From Acidobacteriota bacterium (GTDB lineage: Bacteria > Acidobacteriota > Thermoanaerobaculia > Multivoradales > Multivoraceae), in contig JAJCXN010000003.1 in assembly GCA_029263415.1 (NCBI GenBank), forward strand, positions 67,514-131,513: 64,000 nt of DNA. The letters are read 5' to 3'. The notes under the pieces were generated by a model, which had not been told where the DNA came from, searched no databases, and saw only the letters and a list, made by a program, of their open reading frames with translations. Shown here piece after piece: positions 54,005 to 63,046 of this stretch (the first letter of the stretch is position 1; each line of letters opens with the position of its first letter). Made by a program: the position numbers and the translations under genes.

Positions 54005-54465
54005 GGAATTGGGCTTTGGCTCGCGCAGGTCCCAGAGCGCAGCGATGCTACGGCCGGCGCTGACACGGGTATCAAAACGCAGGTGTCGGATGTCAGCTGC
54101 ACTGGCTTACTGACTCCCCTGCTGTCCCCCGGGGGTCGACCAGTCGACCATCACCTCGAAGCGCCCACCCCTGTCCTACCCGGTGTCTGCTGAGCCAAGG
54201 AGCGCAAGGTATGCGATCCGGCAAACGAGTGGGTGGGGCGGATCGGCACCAACCCTCAAAGACAGGAGGGCGACCCGTTGACCGATCTGTCTGGTACGAC
54301 GCGCCACCGCGAAAGCACCCCGTTGTAGATCACGATCACAGCCAGCAGCAAAAGAGCACCACAACGGTGCCACCCGTGCCAGCGAAGCTGCGTAGATCAC
54401 AACCGCCGAAACATTCGGGTGGCTCCCTCACCGCCTTCTACTCTGGCTATTCAAGAAGGCCAGCG
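54005..54465. other. interval with a domain relic
   Basis: 461 bases between convergent genes. Besides the 87-bp relic at 54083-54169, no frame is supportable. Confidence 0.5.
54083..54169 (-). pseudogene. relic of the DTGYFWFF-domain coding sequence
   Basis: About 87 bases are roughly 90 percent identical to 59663-59750 inside the beta-propeller gene. The minus strand reads GGRFEVMVDWSTPGGQQG as in that protein, then is broken by an indel and a TAA. It is a short duplicate or leftover of the repeated domain. Confidence 0.8.
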
Positions 54466-56601
54466 CTATCGATTGTGAGGCACCACCACCTCGACGGTTG
54501 CCGGGTTGGCGTTACCCACCTCATCCACGCATGCCAGATGTACGGTGTACACACGGCCAATACCCCCACCAGCGCGTTCAGCGCGTAGCTTCACCTTGAG
54601 GGGGCCGACAATCTCCCAGTCCGGTGCCGTCGATCCGTCGCCCGGACCATCGATCGGCTCGTTGCCGGTCACATCCACAATGGAGCAACTCGCTGCACCA
54701 CAGGCATCCGAAACGTCGGCGGCGACCGCGACGGTTTTCATTTTGTGGTTGGGTGGCCAGAGAAGGCTCGGCGACGCAGACACGTTGGCGACCGCAGGAA
54801 CTTGCGTGTCAACCACGTCTACGACTCGGGCCACTTGGTTGGCTGCGTTGCCAGCCGCGTCCACTGCGCTGTAGAAGATATCGAACGACCCCGTGACTAA
54901 CCCACTCACCGTGTTGCCACTCGTGGCAACCGTCACGTCCACAGTGCAGTTGTCATGGGCCTGAGCGCCCGGGTCGACGAAGGCCACCCCGCATTGATGC
55001 ACAACCGGAGAGTCACCCACCAGAGAAATCAGCGGTGCCGTCGTGTCGACGACTTCAACAGCAACGCTGTCGGTGGCTGTGGCCCCGGCGTCATCGACCA
55101 CCTCCAAGTCGAACGTTTCTGTTCCGACTCCAGATGTTGTCAAGACGATCTCACCACTCAGCTGACCGCCACCGATGTCCGTCCACAGCCACTCCGTGAT
55201 CGCGCCGTCAGTATCGAAGGAACCCGCCCCGTCAAGGATGATCTCTGCCTCGCACTGAGCATCGGCAACGAGGGTCTGGTCCAGTCCCGCGTCCGCAACA
55301 GGCGGATTGTTCGGATTCGAAAGGTCGATCACCAACACGTTATCGAAGTTGCTCCGAATGTGGGTCGACCGCAGACCGACCGTTCCAGTGAGCGCAATCG
55401 GAGCGTTCTCCATGACGATTCTAGTTTGAGGCTCCCCTTCGATCTCGCAAGTGAGAATGTCTCCAACAGCCGTCGCTCGCAGCCGATACGTCTGGCCCGG
55501 ACTCCAGTTAAACTGGACGTATTCACTATCCTGGACACCTGCGTGACGGCTCAGCAATCTCAAGTAGGTGCTGTTCGGAAGCCCGGGAGCCTGCCCGCGG
55601 AAGAGGCCGCAGTACGCCAGAGACTGATTCGGATCGATAGAGCCGACCGTCCACCGAATCAAAAGAGAAGCGGCAACCGGGGAATGTGACGAAAGTGGGG
55701 TGAGGTCCACCTCAGCTGAGTAGTCGCTCCAGTTTCCAACACCATCTGCATAGATGGACTCCACTCGAACATTGGCTGACGTGTTGGTCGCGTGATACTC
55801 ACCGCTGGACTCCGACCAGCCAGCTGCGAAGGTCAACCAGTCTTGCTCGTCACCGTCTTCGAAGCCGTCGAACAGCAGAATTGGATCGGTGACGTAATCG
55901 GGCGCTATTGGACTGAGGACGAGTTCGTCGATCGCACCACGGAGGTCGTAGGTGCAGTTCGTATCAGTCGGATTGTTGCCGATGTCGGTGCGGTGGTAAC
56001 AACCGAGGCCGAAGCCATCGCTGCACTCAGAGGCGTCCCAATCTGGATCTACCTCATTAGAAACACTTTTGACAATCTCATCGTTGATCAGCAGGTGCAG
56101 AGCAGAGCCGTCGAACCAAGAACCAACCTTGAACCAATCGCCGAAGGTCGTCTCGCCACCGATCAGACTGATCGCATCGGCGAACGTCTCATCGAAGATG
56201 TCAGAAGCGAACTTTCCGTCCCACCGAACGCGAAGGTTCCAATCGTTGAAGTGCGCACGTTTGACAAAGATGCTCCCCACACAAGGGAAGTTGGGCAACG
56301 AGTCGACTCGAATCCATGCCTCACCGTAGGCTTCGTCTCCGAAGGAGTCGAACACCTGGCGCGGAAGTTCAACGCTGGCGGTACCCCCGAACTGCAATGC
56401 CGTGCCCGAGACGCCCGCAACATAGGTGGTGCTGCCTTGAATGTCGCCATGGTAGCCATTGCCCGTGGCGTCGGTGGCCACCATTCCGCTCCCTTCGTCG
56501 AATGGATAGTAGGCAGCAGGCTGTGCACTGAGCGCGGGGCTCACCAGTAACAGAACGGCCAGTACCCGGCCGAGTAGATGCAAGGTTCTAGTTTTCTTCA
56601 C
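54466..56601 (-). CDS. secreted LamG/PKD/HYR multidomain protein
   Basis: A 711-residue exported protein with a GTG start at 56601 (GGAG nine bases upstream) and a signal peptide (LGRVLAVLLLVSPALSAQ). Domain order: LamG/concanavalin-like jellyroll 28-235 (YYPFDEGSGMVATDATGNGYHG); an internal LLFDGFEDGDEQDW segment; a second jellyroll about 255-425 (DYSAEVDLTPLSSHSPVAASLLIRW); a PKD domain about 430-535 (ADAGLDQTLVADAQCE); and HYR/Ig-like repeats with DNCTVDVTVATSG and LWPPNHKMKTVAV. LWPPNHK is a known motif of such C-terminal modules. It probably binds carbohydrate or other surface polymers. It is divergent from the HTH membrane regulator; their starts are 272 bp apart. Confidence 0.88.
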   Translation of the reverse strand: MKKTRTLHLLGRVLAVLLLVSPALSAQPAAYYPFDEGSGMVATDATGNGYHGDIQGSTTYVAGVSGTALQFGGTASVELPRQVFDSFGDEAYGEAWIRVDSLPNFPCVGSIFVKRAHFNDWNLRVRWDGKFASDIFDETFADAISLIGGETTFGDWFKVGSWFDGSALHLLINDEIVKSVSNEVDPDWDASECSDGFGLGCYHRTDIGNNPTDTNCTYDLRGAIDELVLSPIAPDYVTDPILLFDGFEDGDEQDWLTFAAGWSESSGEYHATNTSANVRVESIYADGVGNWSDYSAEVDLTPLSSHSPVAASLLIRWTVGSIDPNQSLAYCGLFRGQAPGLPNSTYLRLLSRHAGVQDSEYVQFNWSPGQTYRLRATAVGDILTCEIEGEPQTRIVMENAPIALTGTVGLRSTHIRSNFDNVLVIDLSNPNNPPVADAGLDQTLVADAQCEAEIILDGAGSFDTDGAITEWLWTDIGGGQLSGEIVLTTSGVGTETFDLEVVDDAGATATDSVAVEVVDTTAPLISLVGDSPVVHQCGVAFVDPGAQAHDNCTVDVTVATSGNTVSGLVTGSFDIFYSAVDAAGNAANQVARVVDVVDTQVPAVANVSASPSLLWPPNHKMKTVAVAADVSDACGAASCSIVDVTGNEPIDGPGDGSTAPDWEIVGPLKVKLRAERAGGGIGRVYTVHLACVDEVGNANPATVEVVVPHNR

Positions 56602-56873
56602 GAAGCTTTCTCCAGATTTGAGGCTCCGATCCGAAGAGGCCCTCGCGACCCCATCGTCAACCGAAACCAGTGGATTGTTCGAAGGGCCTCAATGGTGAAA
56701 GAACAACCATCGTTGGTTATCATTCGACGCCTGCGTCGAACATTTTCCAATTGTCCAGCCCCGTGAACGAGCTCGTTATCGCACTGAGCGACCGCGCCTG
56801 CAACGGCTTCTTGCCGATCTGGTGATTACTGGCGACTGTTGTTGAACGTTGGGGATTTGAAACAGAGGGTGTC

Positions 56874-58970
56874 TTGTTGCAAAGGAATCGAGGACCTCGC
56901 ATCGATGGGCTGAAGCAGATCGCTCGATACTGCGGTTGGGACTCCACCACCACAGTCAAGAAGTACTACGATGAGCATCACTTGCCCCTCCGAACGCTGG
57001 GATCCAGTGCAAAACCCCGCTATTGGGCCTGGTCTGGCGAACTCGACGCTTGGATAGAAGGCCAGTCTGGGGCAAGTGAGGAGGTAGCGCCGCTAAGCAC
57101 CGCGAAGTCAAGTACCGCGGCCGGTCGCCGAAAGCAGCCTCGGACTTCACTCCTCCTTGCCTCAGCTGCAACCGTCGGCGGACTAATAGGAGCACTGGCG
57201 ATCGCGGTGGCTGGCTACAAGGATCGAGCCATAGCTGAGCGATACCCGGCGCCGCCGCGGCAGTCTGACCTGGGTTCGTCAGCTCCCGGAGATCAAGGCC
57301 CTACCGAGCGCGAACTGCCCACTCTGATCGACCGGGAAGCAGGAGGCCTGAGCGTCCGGATCGGCGAAGAAATTCTCTGGGAACACAACCTGCTCGGATC
57401 CACAACCACTTCCTTTCTCCGCCTCGGCCCAAATGAGCGGCCTTTACTGGCCGGTGTCATCGCAACGGACGTTGATAGGAACCTTGATTTCGCTCGTCTC
57501 CTACTGCTCGACCCATGGACGAAGGACGAGCGCCTACCGTCAGTACCGCTGGAGCCAGCGGCACCCCCGTTCCCCGAGTACTCGACGCGATTTGGAGTTC
57601 GCCAGCTCAATGTGCTCGATCTCGACGATGACGGGATCGACGAGCTCTTACTGACCTTTCACCACTCGCCGAACTGGCCGGGATACACCATGCTCTACGA
57701 ACCGGCGCGCGGCCGCTTGAGAATGGTGTACTCCTCCACCGGCCACCACACCTTGGTCGGTCTACAGGATCTCGACGGAAACGGCCAAGTGGAGCTGCTA
57801 TTCGAAGGCCCCAACAACCTCATGGGATGGCGATCGGGCTTGGCAGCCGTTCGTCTCAGCCCCTGGCTGGATGACGGCGCCATGAGCACGCTTAGTGCCG
57901 GTTCGCCGAATCGAGACTTCAGGCTCGGTGCAAACAACACCCTTGTTTGGTACACCGTCGGCTCACACCGAGGATGTGCCAATGCCGATCCTTGCATTGA
58001 GATTGATGCGAGCACCCGAACCATTAGGGGAGTGGCCGGAGTAGACCGAGGGCGGATCCTGGACTTCGACGGCTTTGACCTGAACGTTCCGTCTAGACCT
58101 CGGGAAGAGCGCATCGCGGCAAGAGACCGTGTGTACGCTCTGGTGCGCGAATCTGACCGCATGGTTCAACGTGATCAAGCACACCTCGCTCCCGACTTGG
58201 TGCGAGAGGCCTTGAATCTGGCACAGTCCACCGGATTACCCAAGCTAGCGAGCTGGTTGCGATTCCTCGAAATCCGCGCCTTGGCACTAGCTGGAAGGGA
58301 CTCAGAGGTTCGCGAACGGGTTGCCAGCTGGCCTCAGGCAGCATCGTCCGAGTACCCAGACTCCTTCGAGATCGCCCTGGCATTCCACACAGCGGGCTTT
58401 GCTGCTGACGCGGCTACTTGGTACGAACGGGGCCTCCAAGAGGGCAGCACAGAGTTTGGCAGCGGCCGACCCGCATGGGAGTACCTGCGAGGCTTGGTGC
58501 TCTCGCTGGTCGACGCCGGCCGATTCCAAGATGCACGAGAACGCCTAGTGACTTATGCCGACATCATGTACGACTACGAATACGGCCTTGCCGAGTACGT
58601 TGATTGGCGAGATGGAATCGAGGTGCCAACGGCCCGTGCCGCTCAAGTCGCCCTTGCCGTCCCTGATTATCCCCGCTACTGGGCGCTCGAATTCCTAGCA
58701 GCGGGACCAACGCCGGACTTCGACTTGCTGCTCGAACGGGTACGCCGAGAGTTCACGACCAACTCCGAGGCACGCCCGCTGCTCCAGTCGCTGGAGGGGC
58801 AGATCCTCGCTTGCCTTGGTGAGAATGGGAAGGCACGAGAACTACAGCGAAAGGCAGTAGGGGCCGCGAGAATCGCTGGACGCTTCAACGCGATCGTGCG
58901 GTCTCATGTTGCGTTGATCGAGCAGCGCATGGCAGACGCCTCTGTCGCGTGCCCATTGCAGCGACGTTGA
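56874..58970 (+). CDS. membrane-anchored HTH regulator with periplasmic FG-GAP/TPR-like sensor
   Basis: A 698-residue protein with an unusual order. Residues about 8-62 form an excisionase/AlpA-type helix-turn-helix: DGLKQIARYCGWDSTTTVKKYY, with the wing PRYWAWSGELDAW. A Ser/Thr/Lys-rich linker follows, then a single transmembrane helix 91-114 (SLLLASAATVGGLIGALAIAVAGY). Outside are an FG-GAP-like Asp-rich propeller (LNVLDLDDDGIDELLL, LQDLDGNGQVELLF) and C-terminal TPR-like helical repeats (about 420-690). The HTH is therefore cytoplasmic and the sensor periplasmic, a ToxR/CadC-like one-component layout with a different HTH class. Start TTG 56874 with GAGGG a few bases upstream. It probably controls the divergent LamG gene and itself (inference). 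Confidence 0.85.
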   Translation: MLQRNRGPRIDGLKQIARYCGWDSTTTVKKYYDEHHLPLRTLGSSAKPRYWAWSGELDAWIEGQSGASEEVAPLSTAKSSTAAGRRKQPRTSLLLASAATVGGLIGALAIAVAGYKDRAIAERYPAPPRQSDLGSSAPGDQGPTERELPTLIDREAGGLSVRIGEEILWEHNLLGSTTTSFLRLGPNERPLLAGVIATDVDRNLDFARLLLLDPWTKDERLPSVPLEPAAPPFPEYSTRFGVRQLNVLDLDDDGIDELLLTFHHSPNWPGYTMLYEPARGRLRMVYSSTGHHTLVGLQDLDGNGQVELLFEGPNNLMGWRSGLAAVRLSPWLDDGAMSTLSAGSPNRDFRLGANNTLVWYTVGSHRGCANADPCIEIDASTRTIRGVAGVDRGRILDFDGFDLNVPSRPREERIAARDRVYALVRESDRMVQRDQAHLAPDLVREALNLAQSTGLPKLASWLRFLEIRALALAGRDSEVRERVASWPQAASSEYPDSFEIALAFHTAGFAADAATWYERGLQEGSTEFGSGRPAWEYLRGLVLSLVDAGRFQDARERLVTYADIMYDYEYGLAEYVDWRDGIEVPTARAAQVALAVPDYPRYWALEFLAAGPTPDFDLLLERVRREFTTNSEARPLLQSLEGQILACLGENGKARELQRKAVGAARIAGRFNAIVRSHVALIEQRMADASVACPLQRR

Positions 58971-59096
58971 ATCGTGAGATTCGCCGAAATGGACCTTGGA
59001 TCCTCAGCCCAACCGGAGCCGGCGTCAAGATCCCGCAAGCGAGCGAGGGCCAAGTAGCGAGGTAGCTCGGCTCTCCAAGAGTTTCGGCTCTCCTGC

Positions 59097-59165
59097 AAGC
59101 GCTACAAGGTGCCAAGCGCTACAAGGTGCCAAGCGCTACAGGGTGCCCCAGCGCTACTGGGTGCC
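59097..59165. repeat. 17-bp tandem repeat, unit AAGCGCTACAAGGTGCC
   Basis: Two perfect units (59097-59113, 59114-59130), one with a single change (59131-59147) and one diverged 18-base unit. There are no spacers, so it is not a CRISPR array. Confidence 0.95.
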
Positions 59166-59190
59166 GGCCAAGTGTTCGAGCAAACGCAGG

Positions 59191-59228
59191 TGTCGAACGG
59201 ATCGGCAGATCGCTTGACGGTCGTGACG
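59191..59228 (+). repeat. dispersed 38-bp repeat, copy 2
   Basis: Near-identical to 51496-51533. On the minus strand it reads TVKRSADPFD without the stop found in copy 1. Confidence 0.8.
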
Positions 59229-59433
59229 GAGTACCCAAGATCGTTCTGTATGAGCGACCTGCGTAAACAGAGGCGTAAGGCACTTCTACAACCGCCTAGG
59301 GGTGCTCTCTCGCCTAAGGGGTGCCCGCTAAAACCGGCGCCAAGGCGGAGCTGTGTCTTCCGTTCGCCCGCTACAACATTGGCCAGCACTCGAGGCCGAC
59401 CTTAGGTCGCGAAAACGTCATGAACCTTCTGGA

Positions 59434-62376
59434 CTAGGGACAGGTGTCGAAGGCGTCGGTACTCTGGATAGGCTGAAACGGTGTCCCTTGAGGATTTCGA
59501 TAGGTATTGAAGACGCCTGTCTGGGTGTCGGTCACCGTCATCGACACGTCGACGTCCGTCAGTCCTCCAGCGTAGACCCAAAACCGGCTATTGAAGGAAC
59601 ATGCGTCGAGGACCTTGATCACCACCTCGACGTTGCTCTCGTTGAAAAACCAAAAATAGCCGGTGTCGGAAGTCAGCTGCACTGGCATACCAACTCCCTG
59701 CTGCCCCCCGGGGGTTGACCAGTCGACCATCACTTCAAAGCGCCCACCTACGCCTAGGGAGAGAATCGATCCAGACCCCATCTCTGCCGGCTGGATCTCT
59801 GCCGGCTGGATCTCTGCCCTCTGGCCTATTGGACCTTCCCCGCCGGTGACCGGCGATTCTGCGAAGCAGGTCGCCAGAGCATCGGTGTCCTGAATCGGCC
59901 GGAAAGGCGTGCCCTGGGGGTTGCTGTAGCTTGCCACCTCGCCGGTCAAGAGGTCACTCACTGTCATCGACACTTCAACATCCGTTAGTCCACCAGCGTA
60001 GACCCAAAAGCGGTCGTTGAAAGAGCAGGCGTCGAGAACCTTGATCACCATCTCGACGTTGCTCTCGTTGAAAAACCAAAAGTAGCCGGTGTCGGAAGTC
60101 AGCTGCACTGGCATACCAACCCCCTGCTGCCCCGCGGGGCTCAACCAATCGACTTGCACGGAGAAACGATCATCCCCTAGGCACAAGACCGAGGGGTCGG
60201 CCGCACAGCTCGTTGTCACTCGAGGGCAGGCGAGAATCTTGACCCCCGCCGGCCCCAGCGGCGCATAGAGATGATCCCGCTCCGATGCAATTCGGCCGGG
60301 CCAAACGGCAGTTTCGATGAGGCCAAGATCCTCGAGCTGCAAGGGATTCTCGAAGCCGATGACCCGCAAACCTGCGGGCACTGAAGCATAGATTGCCTTG
60401 ACCTCCCGATGAAGCAGCACTTTCTTGTCGAGAAATTCGGTCCCAAGTCCAGCGAGCAGCGACAAAGAGAAGTCGCTCTCGGCGAGCTTCTGTGGAACTG
60501 CCGGATCCTGGACGTCCCAGGTCTCGAGCACAGCAGTTGATTGATCAACCTGCCTGACGACGAAGAGTTGGTCACCATCGGCAACCAAGCCGTTCGCAGG
60601 ATCGTCGAAGAGCGGGGTCTCGATCGGCGAAGCAGGATTCGAGATGTCGACACCGAGAAGACCTTCCGAATGAGCAACAAACAGCGTGTTCCCGACCACC
60701 GCGATTTGATGGATCGCACTCGCGGCGACGACAATCGTCCCGAGGTTCGTGACGTTCGAGGGATCGGACAGATCGAAGACTTCAACTCCCACCTGGCCGG
60801 TAGATATCTGCTGGCCGCTGCTGAAGCCCCTCGTGCCCACGACTTCGAACGAGCCACGGAAATTATTGGACAACTGCCCGAGAAAAGCGAAGCCACCAGA
60901 AGGTTGCATCTCGAAAGAATTGAGCTCCGGCGGGGAGAACGGAAGAGCGCGCTTCGTATAGACGGTCGATCCGTCGACCGCGACGACCTCCCCGTCCAAT
61001 CCGTTAGCGCCGAATGGAAGCAACACCGGTCGCCTCGCATTCGAAATGTCGTAGAGGCGGGTGCTGAAAGATCCGCTGTTGACGAAAAGGAGATTGCCTT
61101 CGGTCAACACGCTGGCCACTCCGCTCACATCGTTGCGTACTGGGATGAATCGCGCGCCCGTCGCCAGGCTCGGCGCGGCGCCATCGACGACCATGATCCC
61201 TTCCGTGTGCTTCAGAGTCCCGAGCATCGCAGCCCAGGAATCAGAGACGGCGAGTCGAAAGAACTTCGCTTCACACCTGGCGCCTGCGAGCCCACACGCA
61301 GCGTCGTATTCGTCGAGCCGGAAGGTGGCAAACTCGGATGGATCGGTGCGGTCAGAGATGTCGAGCACTACAATCGATGGCGGGCGTTCAACGTTGAAAA
61401 GGTCGCTGGCGGCCACGTAGAGACGATCCCCCTGAGCCTCGATGTCATTTGCACCAACGAAGGCATCCGCACCAGCGAGTTCCCACCGCCAATCGATGAC
61501 TGGAGTGAGTGGCTGCGAGAAGTCCATTGCCACCAATTCCACGCCCACCGCGGCGAAGTCCCCCCTATTGAGAACGGCAAACTGACGGCCTCCCAGGTGC
61601 TCGATATCTTCTACGCCGCTATTGGCGACGAAGTCCGTTTCGGCCGTGTCTGGAACATTGACGAACACTGGGGTTGCCGGCTCGGAAAGATCGACCCAAA
61701 CGAAACCGCTCCCGCCGTGAAAGAGGGCTCCGTCGCCCGAGTGTGCAGCTGGGCCGGGGCCGAATGAGAACGTCTGCGTCTGGAAGACGACCGAGGGGTT
61801 CGGGAGTACAAGATCAATCACCCAGAACCCGAATCCGCCACTCGCTTGGGTGGCGACGACAACTGCATGATCTTCCGCAACCAACAGCAAGCCCCTGCTT
61901 GAAGTGTAGTCAATCCCTACAAGCGACGGATCGAGTTCGAGGAGCACCTCCGTCGACCTCAAGGGGCTGGTGGGATCATCGACATCGAGGAGGTGAAGCC
62001 CCTTGTTGGTCAATGCGTAGAGGGTGTCGTCCCGCACCTTCAGGTCGATCACGATACCTGGCAGGCTGACGTCTGCCACGGAGTCTCTGCTATCTGAGGT
62101 GACGTCGAAGACGCTGATCAACGCGCCTCTGCCAACGAAGGCGTGATCGTCGAGAATCGCGATGGCGGTGGTAGGGCCGAACACGAGGCGACCAACTTCC
62201 TGGTCGCAGATCTCGGCCCGTAGTGGCATCGAGAGCAGGAGACAACACAGGGCCGCGGCGACGCAGGCCTGCCTCGCGCGACAGAAACTGTCCGCCGGGT
62301 CGTTGGTGCAGAAGAGTACGTTGCTGTTCACGCCCGGCATCGCCAGAGCGAGCCTAAAGGGACTGAGGTGCTGCAT
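59434..62376 (-). CDS. secreted beta-propeller protein with two DTGYFWFF-type C-terminal domains
   Basis: I place the start at ATG 62376 (GGGAG about eleven bases upstream); ATG 62406 lacks a ribosome site. The signal peptide lies late (ACVAAALCCLLLSMPLRA). Residues about 60-750 form LVIVD-type propeller repeats (DVSLPGIVIDLKVRDDTLYAL, LLDVDDPTSP, VLDISDRTDPSEFA, VDISNPASPIETP). Two near-identical domains of about 105 residues follow, each with VDW-x-(S/T)P-x-GQQGVGMPVQLTSD, TGYFWFFNESNVE, KVLDACSFN-x-RFWVYAGGLTDV and NPQGTPF-x-PIQ. A linker with tandem AEIQP repeats (15-bp DNA units near 59786-59817) separates them. The domain is a common uncharacterised module of acidobacterial secreted proteins. 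The two DNA copies are about 95 percent identical, showing recent duplication. Confidence 0.88.
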   Translation of the reverse strand: MQHLSPFRLALAMPGVNSNVLFCTNDPADSFCRARQACVAAALCCLLLSMPLRAEICDQEVGRLVFGPTTAIAILDDHAFVGRGALISVFDVTSDSRDSVADVSLPGIVIDLKVRDDTLYALTNKGLHLLDVDDPTSPLRSTEVLLELDPSLVGIDYTSSRGLLLVAEDHAVVVATQASGGFGFWVIDLVLPNPSVVFQTQTFSFGPGPAAHSGDGALFHGGSGFVWVDLSEPATPVFVNVPDTAETDFVANSGVEDIEHLGGRQFAVLNRGDFAAVGVELVAMDFSQPLTPVIDWRWELAGADAFVGANDIEAQGDRLYVAASDLFNVERPPSIVVLDISDRTDPSEFATFRLDEYDAACGLAGARCEAKFFRLAVSDSWAAMLGTLKHTEGIMVVDGAAPSLATGARFIPVRNDVSGVASVLTEGNLLFVNSGSFSTRLYDISNARRPVLLPFGANGLDGEVVAVDGSTVYTKRALPFSPPELNSFEMQPSGGFAFLGQLSNNFRGSFEVVGTRGFSSGQQISTGQVGVEVFDLSDPSNVTNLGTIVVAASAIHQIAVVGNTLFVAHSEGLLGVDISNPASPIETPLFDDPANGLVADGDQLFVVRQVDQSTAVLETWDVQDPAVPQKLAESDFSLSLLAGLGTEFLDKKVLLHREVKAIYASVPAGLRVIGFENPLQLEDLGLIETAVWPGRIASERDHLYAPLGPAGVKILACPRVTTSCAADPSVLCLGDDRFSVQVDWLSPAGQQGVGMPVQLTSDTGYFWFFNESNVEMVIKVLDACSFNDRFWVYAGGLTDVEVSMTVSDLLTGEVASYSNPQGTPFRPIQDTDALATCFAESPVTGGEGPIGQRAEIQPAEIQPAEMGSGSILSLGVGGRFEVMVDWSTPGGQQGVGMPVQLTSDTGYFWFFNESNVEVVIKVLDACSFNSRFWVYAGGLTDVDVSMTVTDTQTGVFNTYRNPQGTPFQPIQSTDAFDTCP

Positions 62377-63046
62377 GTATTGGTTCTCCCTCGTGCGTAA
62401 ATCCATCCCAAAGAATCGCTAACAGCGGCCGGTCCTTTCATGTCAGGAAGCTGCTTCGCCCACCGTCCTACCGAGCAAGAGAAGCTAAAGACGCTCTGGA
62501 TTGGTTTCCAGTTTAGCGGCTCCACATTGAGCGTGCTCTTAGTCCAAACAAAGTCTGACGAACTGGAGTAGTTCAGGGGCATCCATCCAGTGCGTGCAGA
62601 GGTGAGTCCAGGGCTGAGTTCAGATACCGCTGAAGAGGTAGCTTCCTTGACACCACTACTCAGTCCAGGGCCAAGTCTGGTGACTAGAGCGAATCCGACT
62701 GCAGCCTTGATCACGAGAGCCCCTCTCCTTGTGTGGTGTTCCTTCTGGCAAGCCTGTTAGTTCTTCGACGGCCGCAGAGACTGTTTTACCTCCTCAAAGG
62801 CACTGGGTTCCGGACAACGCATCCCACACCAGGCTCACTTGTTGAAGACCCTGCCCCACTCTCACTCCTCTCGCTCAGCTCTCATGGCCCCCCTCTCTCA
62901 TGTGTGCATGGACTAGGCAGATGTCTCCTCAGGAAGGAGGCAGGAATCCGGATTCTGCGTCCGTCTATCCGATCGTGGTGTGAACTTGAGGTCCGGCGAT
63001 TCGCCATCGAACCCGCCGAGAACGCAGTTGGGAGGAGCCAGCAATA
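62377..63046. other. long divergent intergenic region
   Basis: 670 bases between divergent genes. Frames of around 100 codons exist (one plus-strand frame ends in TAA overlapping the next ATG), but composition and motifs do not support them. Ribosome site GGAGGAG (63031-63037) serves the patatin gene. Confidence 0.45.

Larger units (their letters stand above)
58971..59433. other. intergenic region with tandem and dispersed repeats
   Basis: 463 bases between convergent genes, holding a 17-bp tandem repeat and copy 2 of the dispersed repeat. A minus-strand frame reads SVTTVKRSADPFDTC. No intact gene. Confidence 0.5.

Noticed and set aside
59097-59165. Possible CRISPR array
   Set aside because: Units are contiguous without spacers and there are no cas genes.
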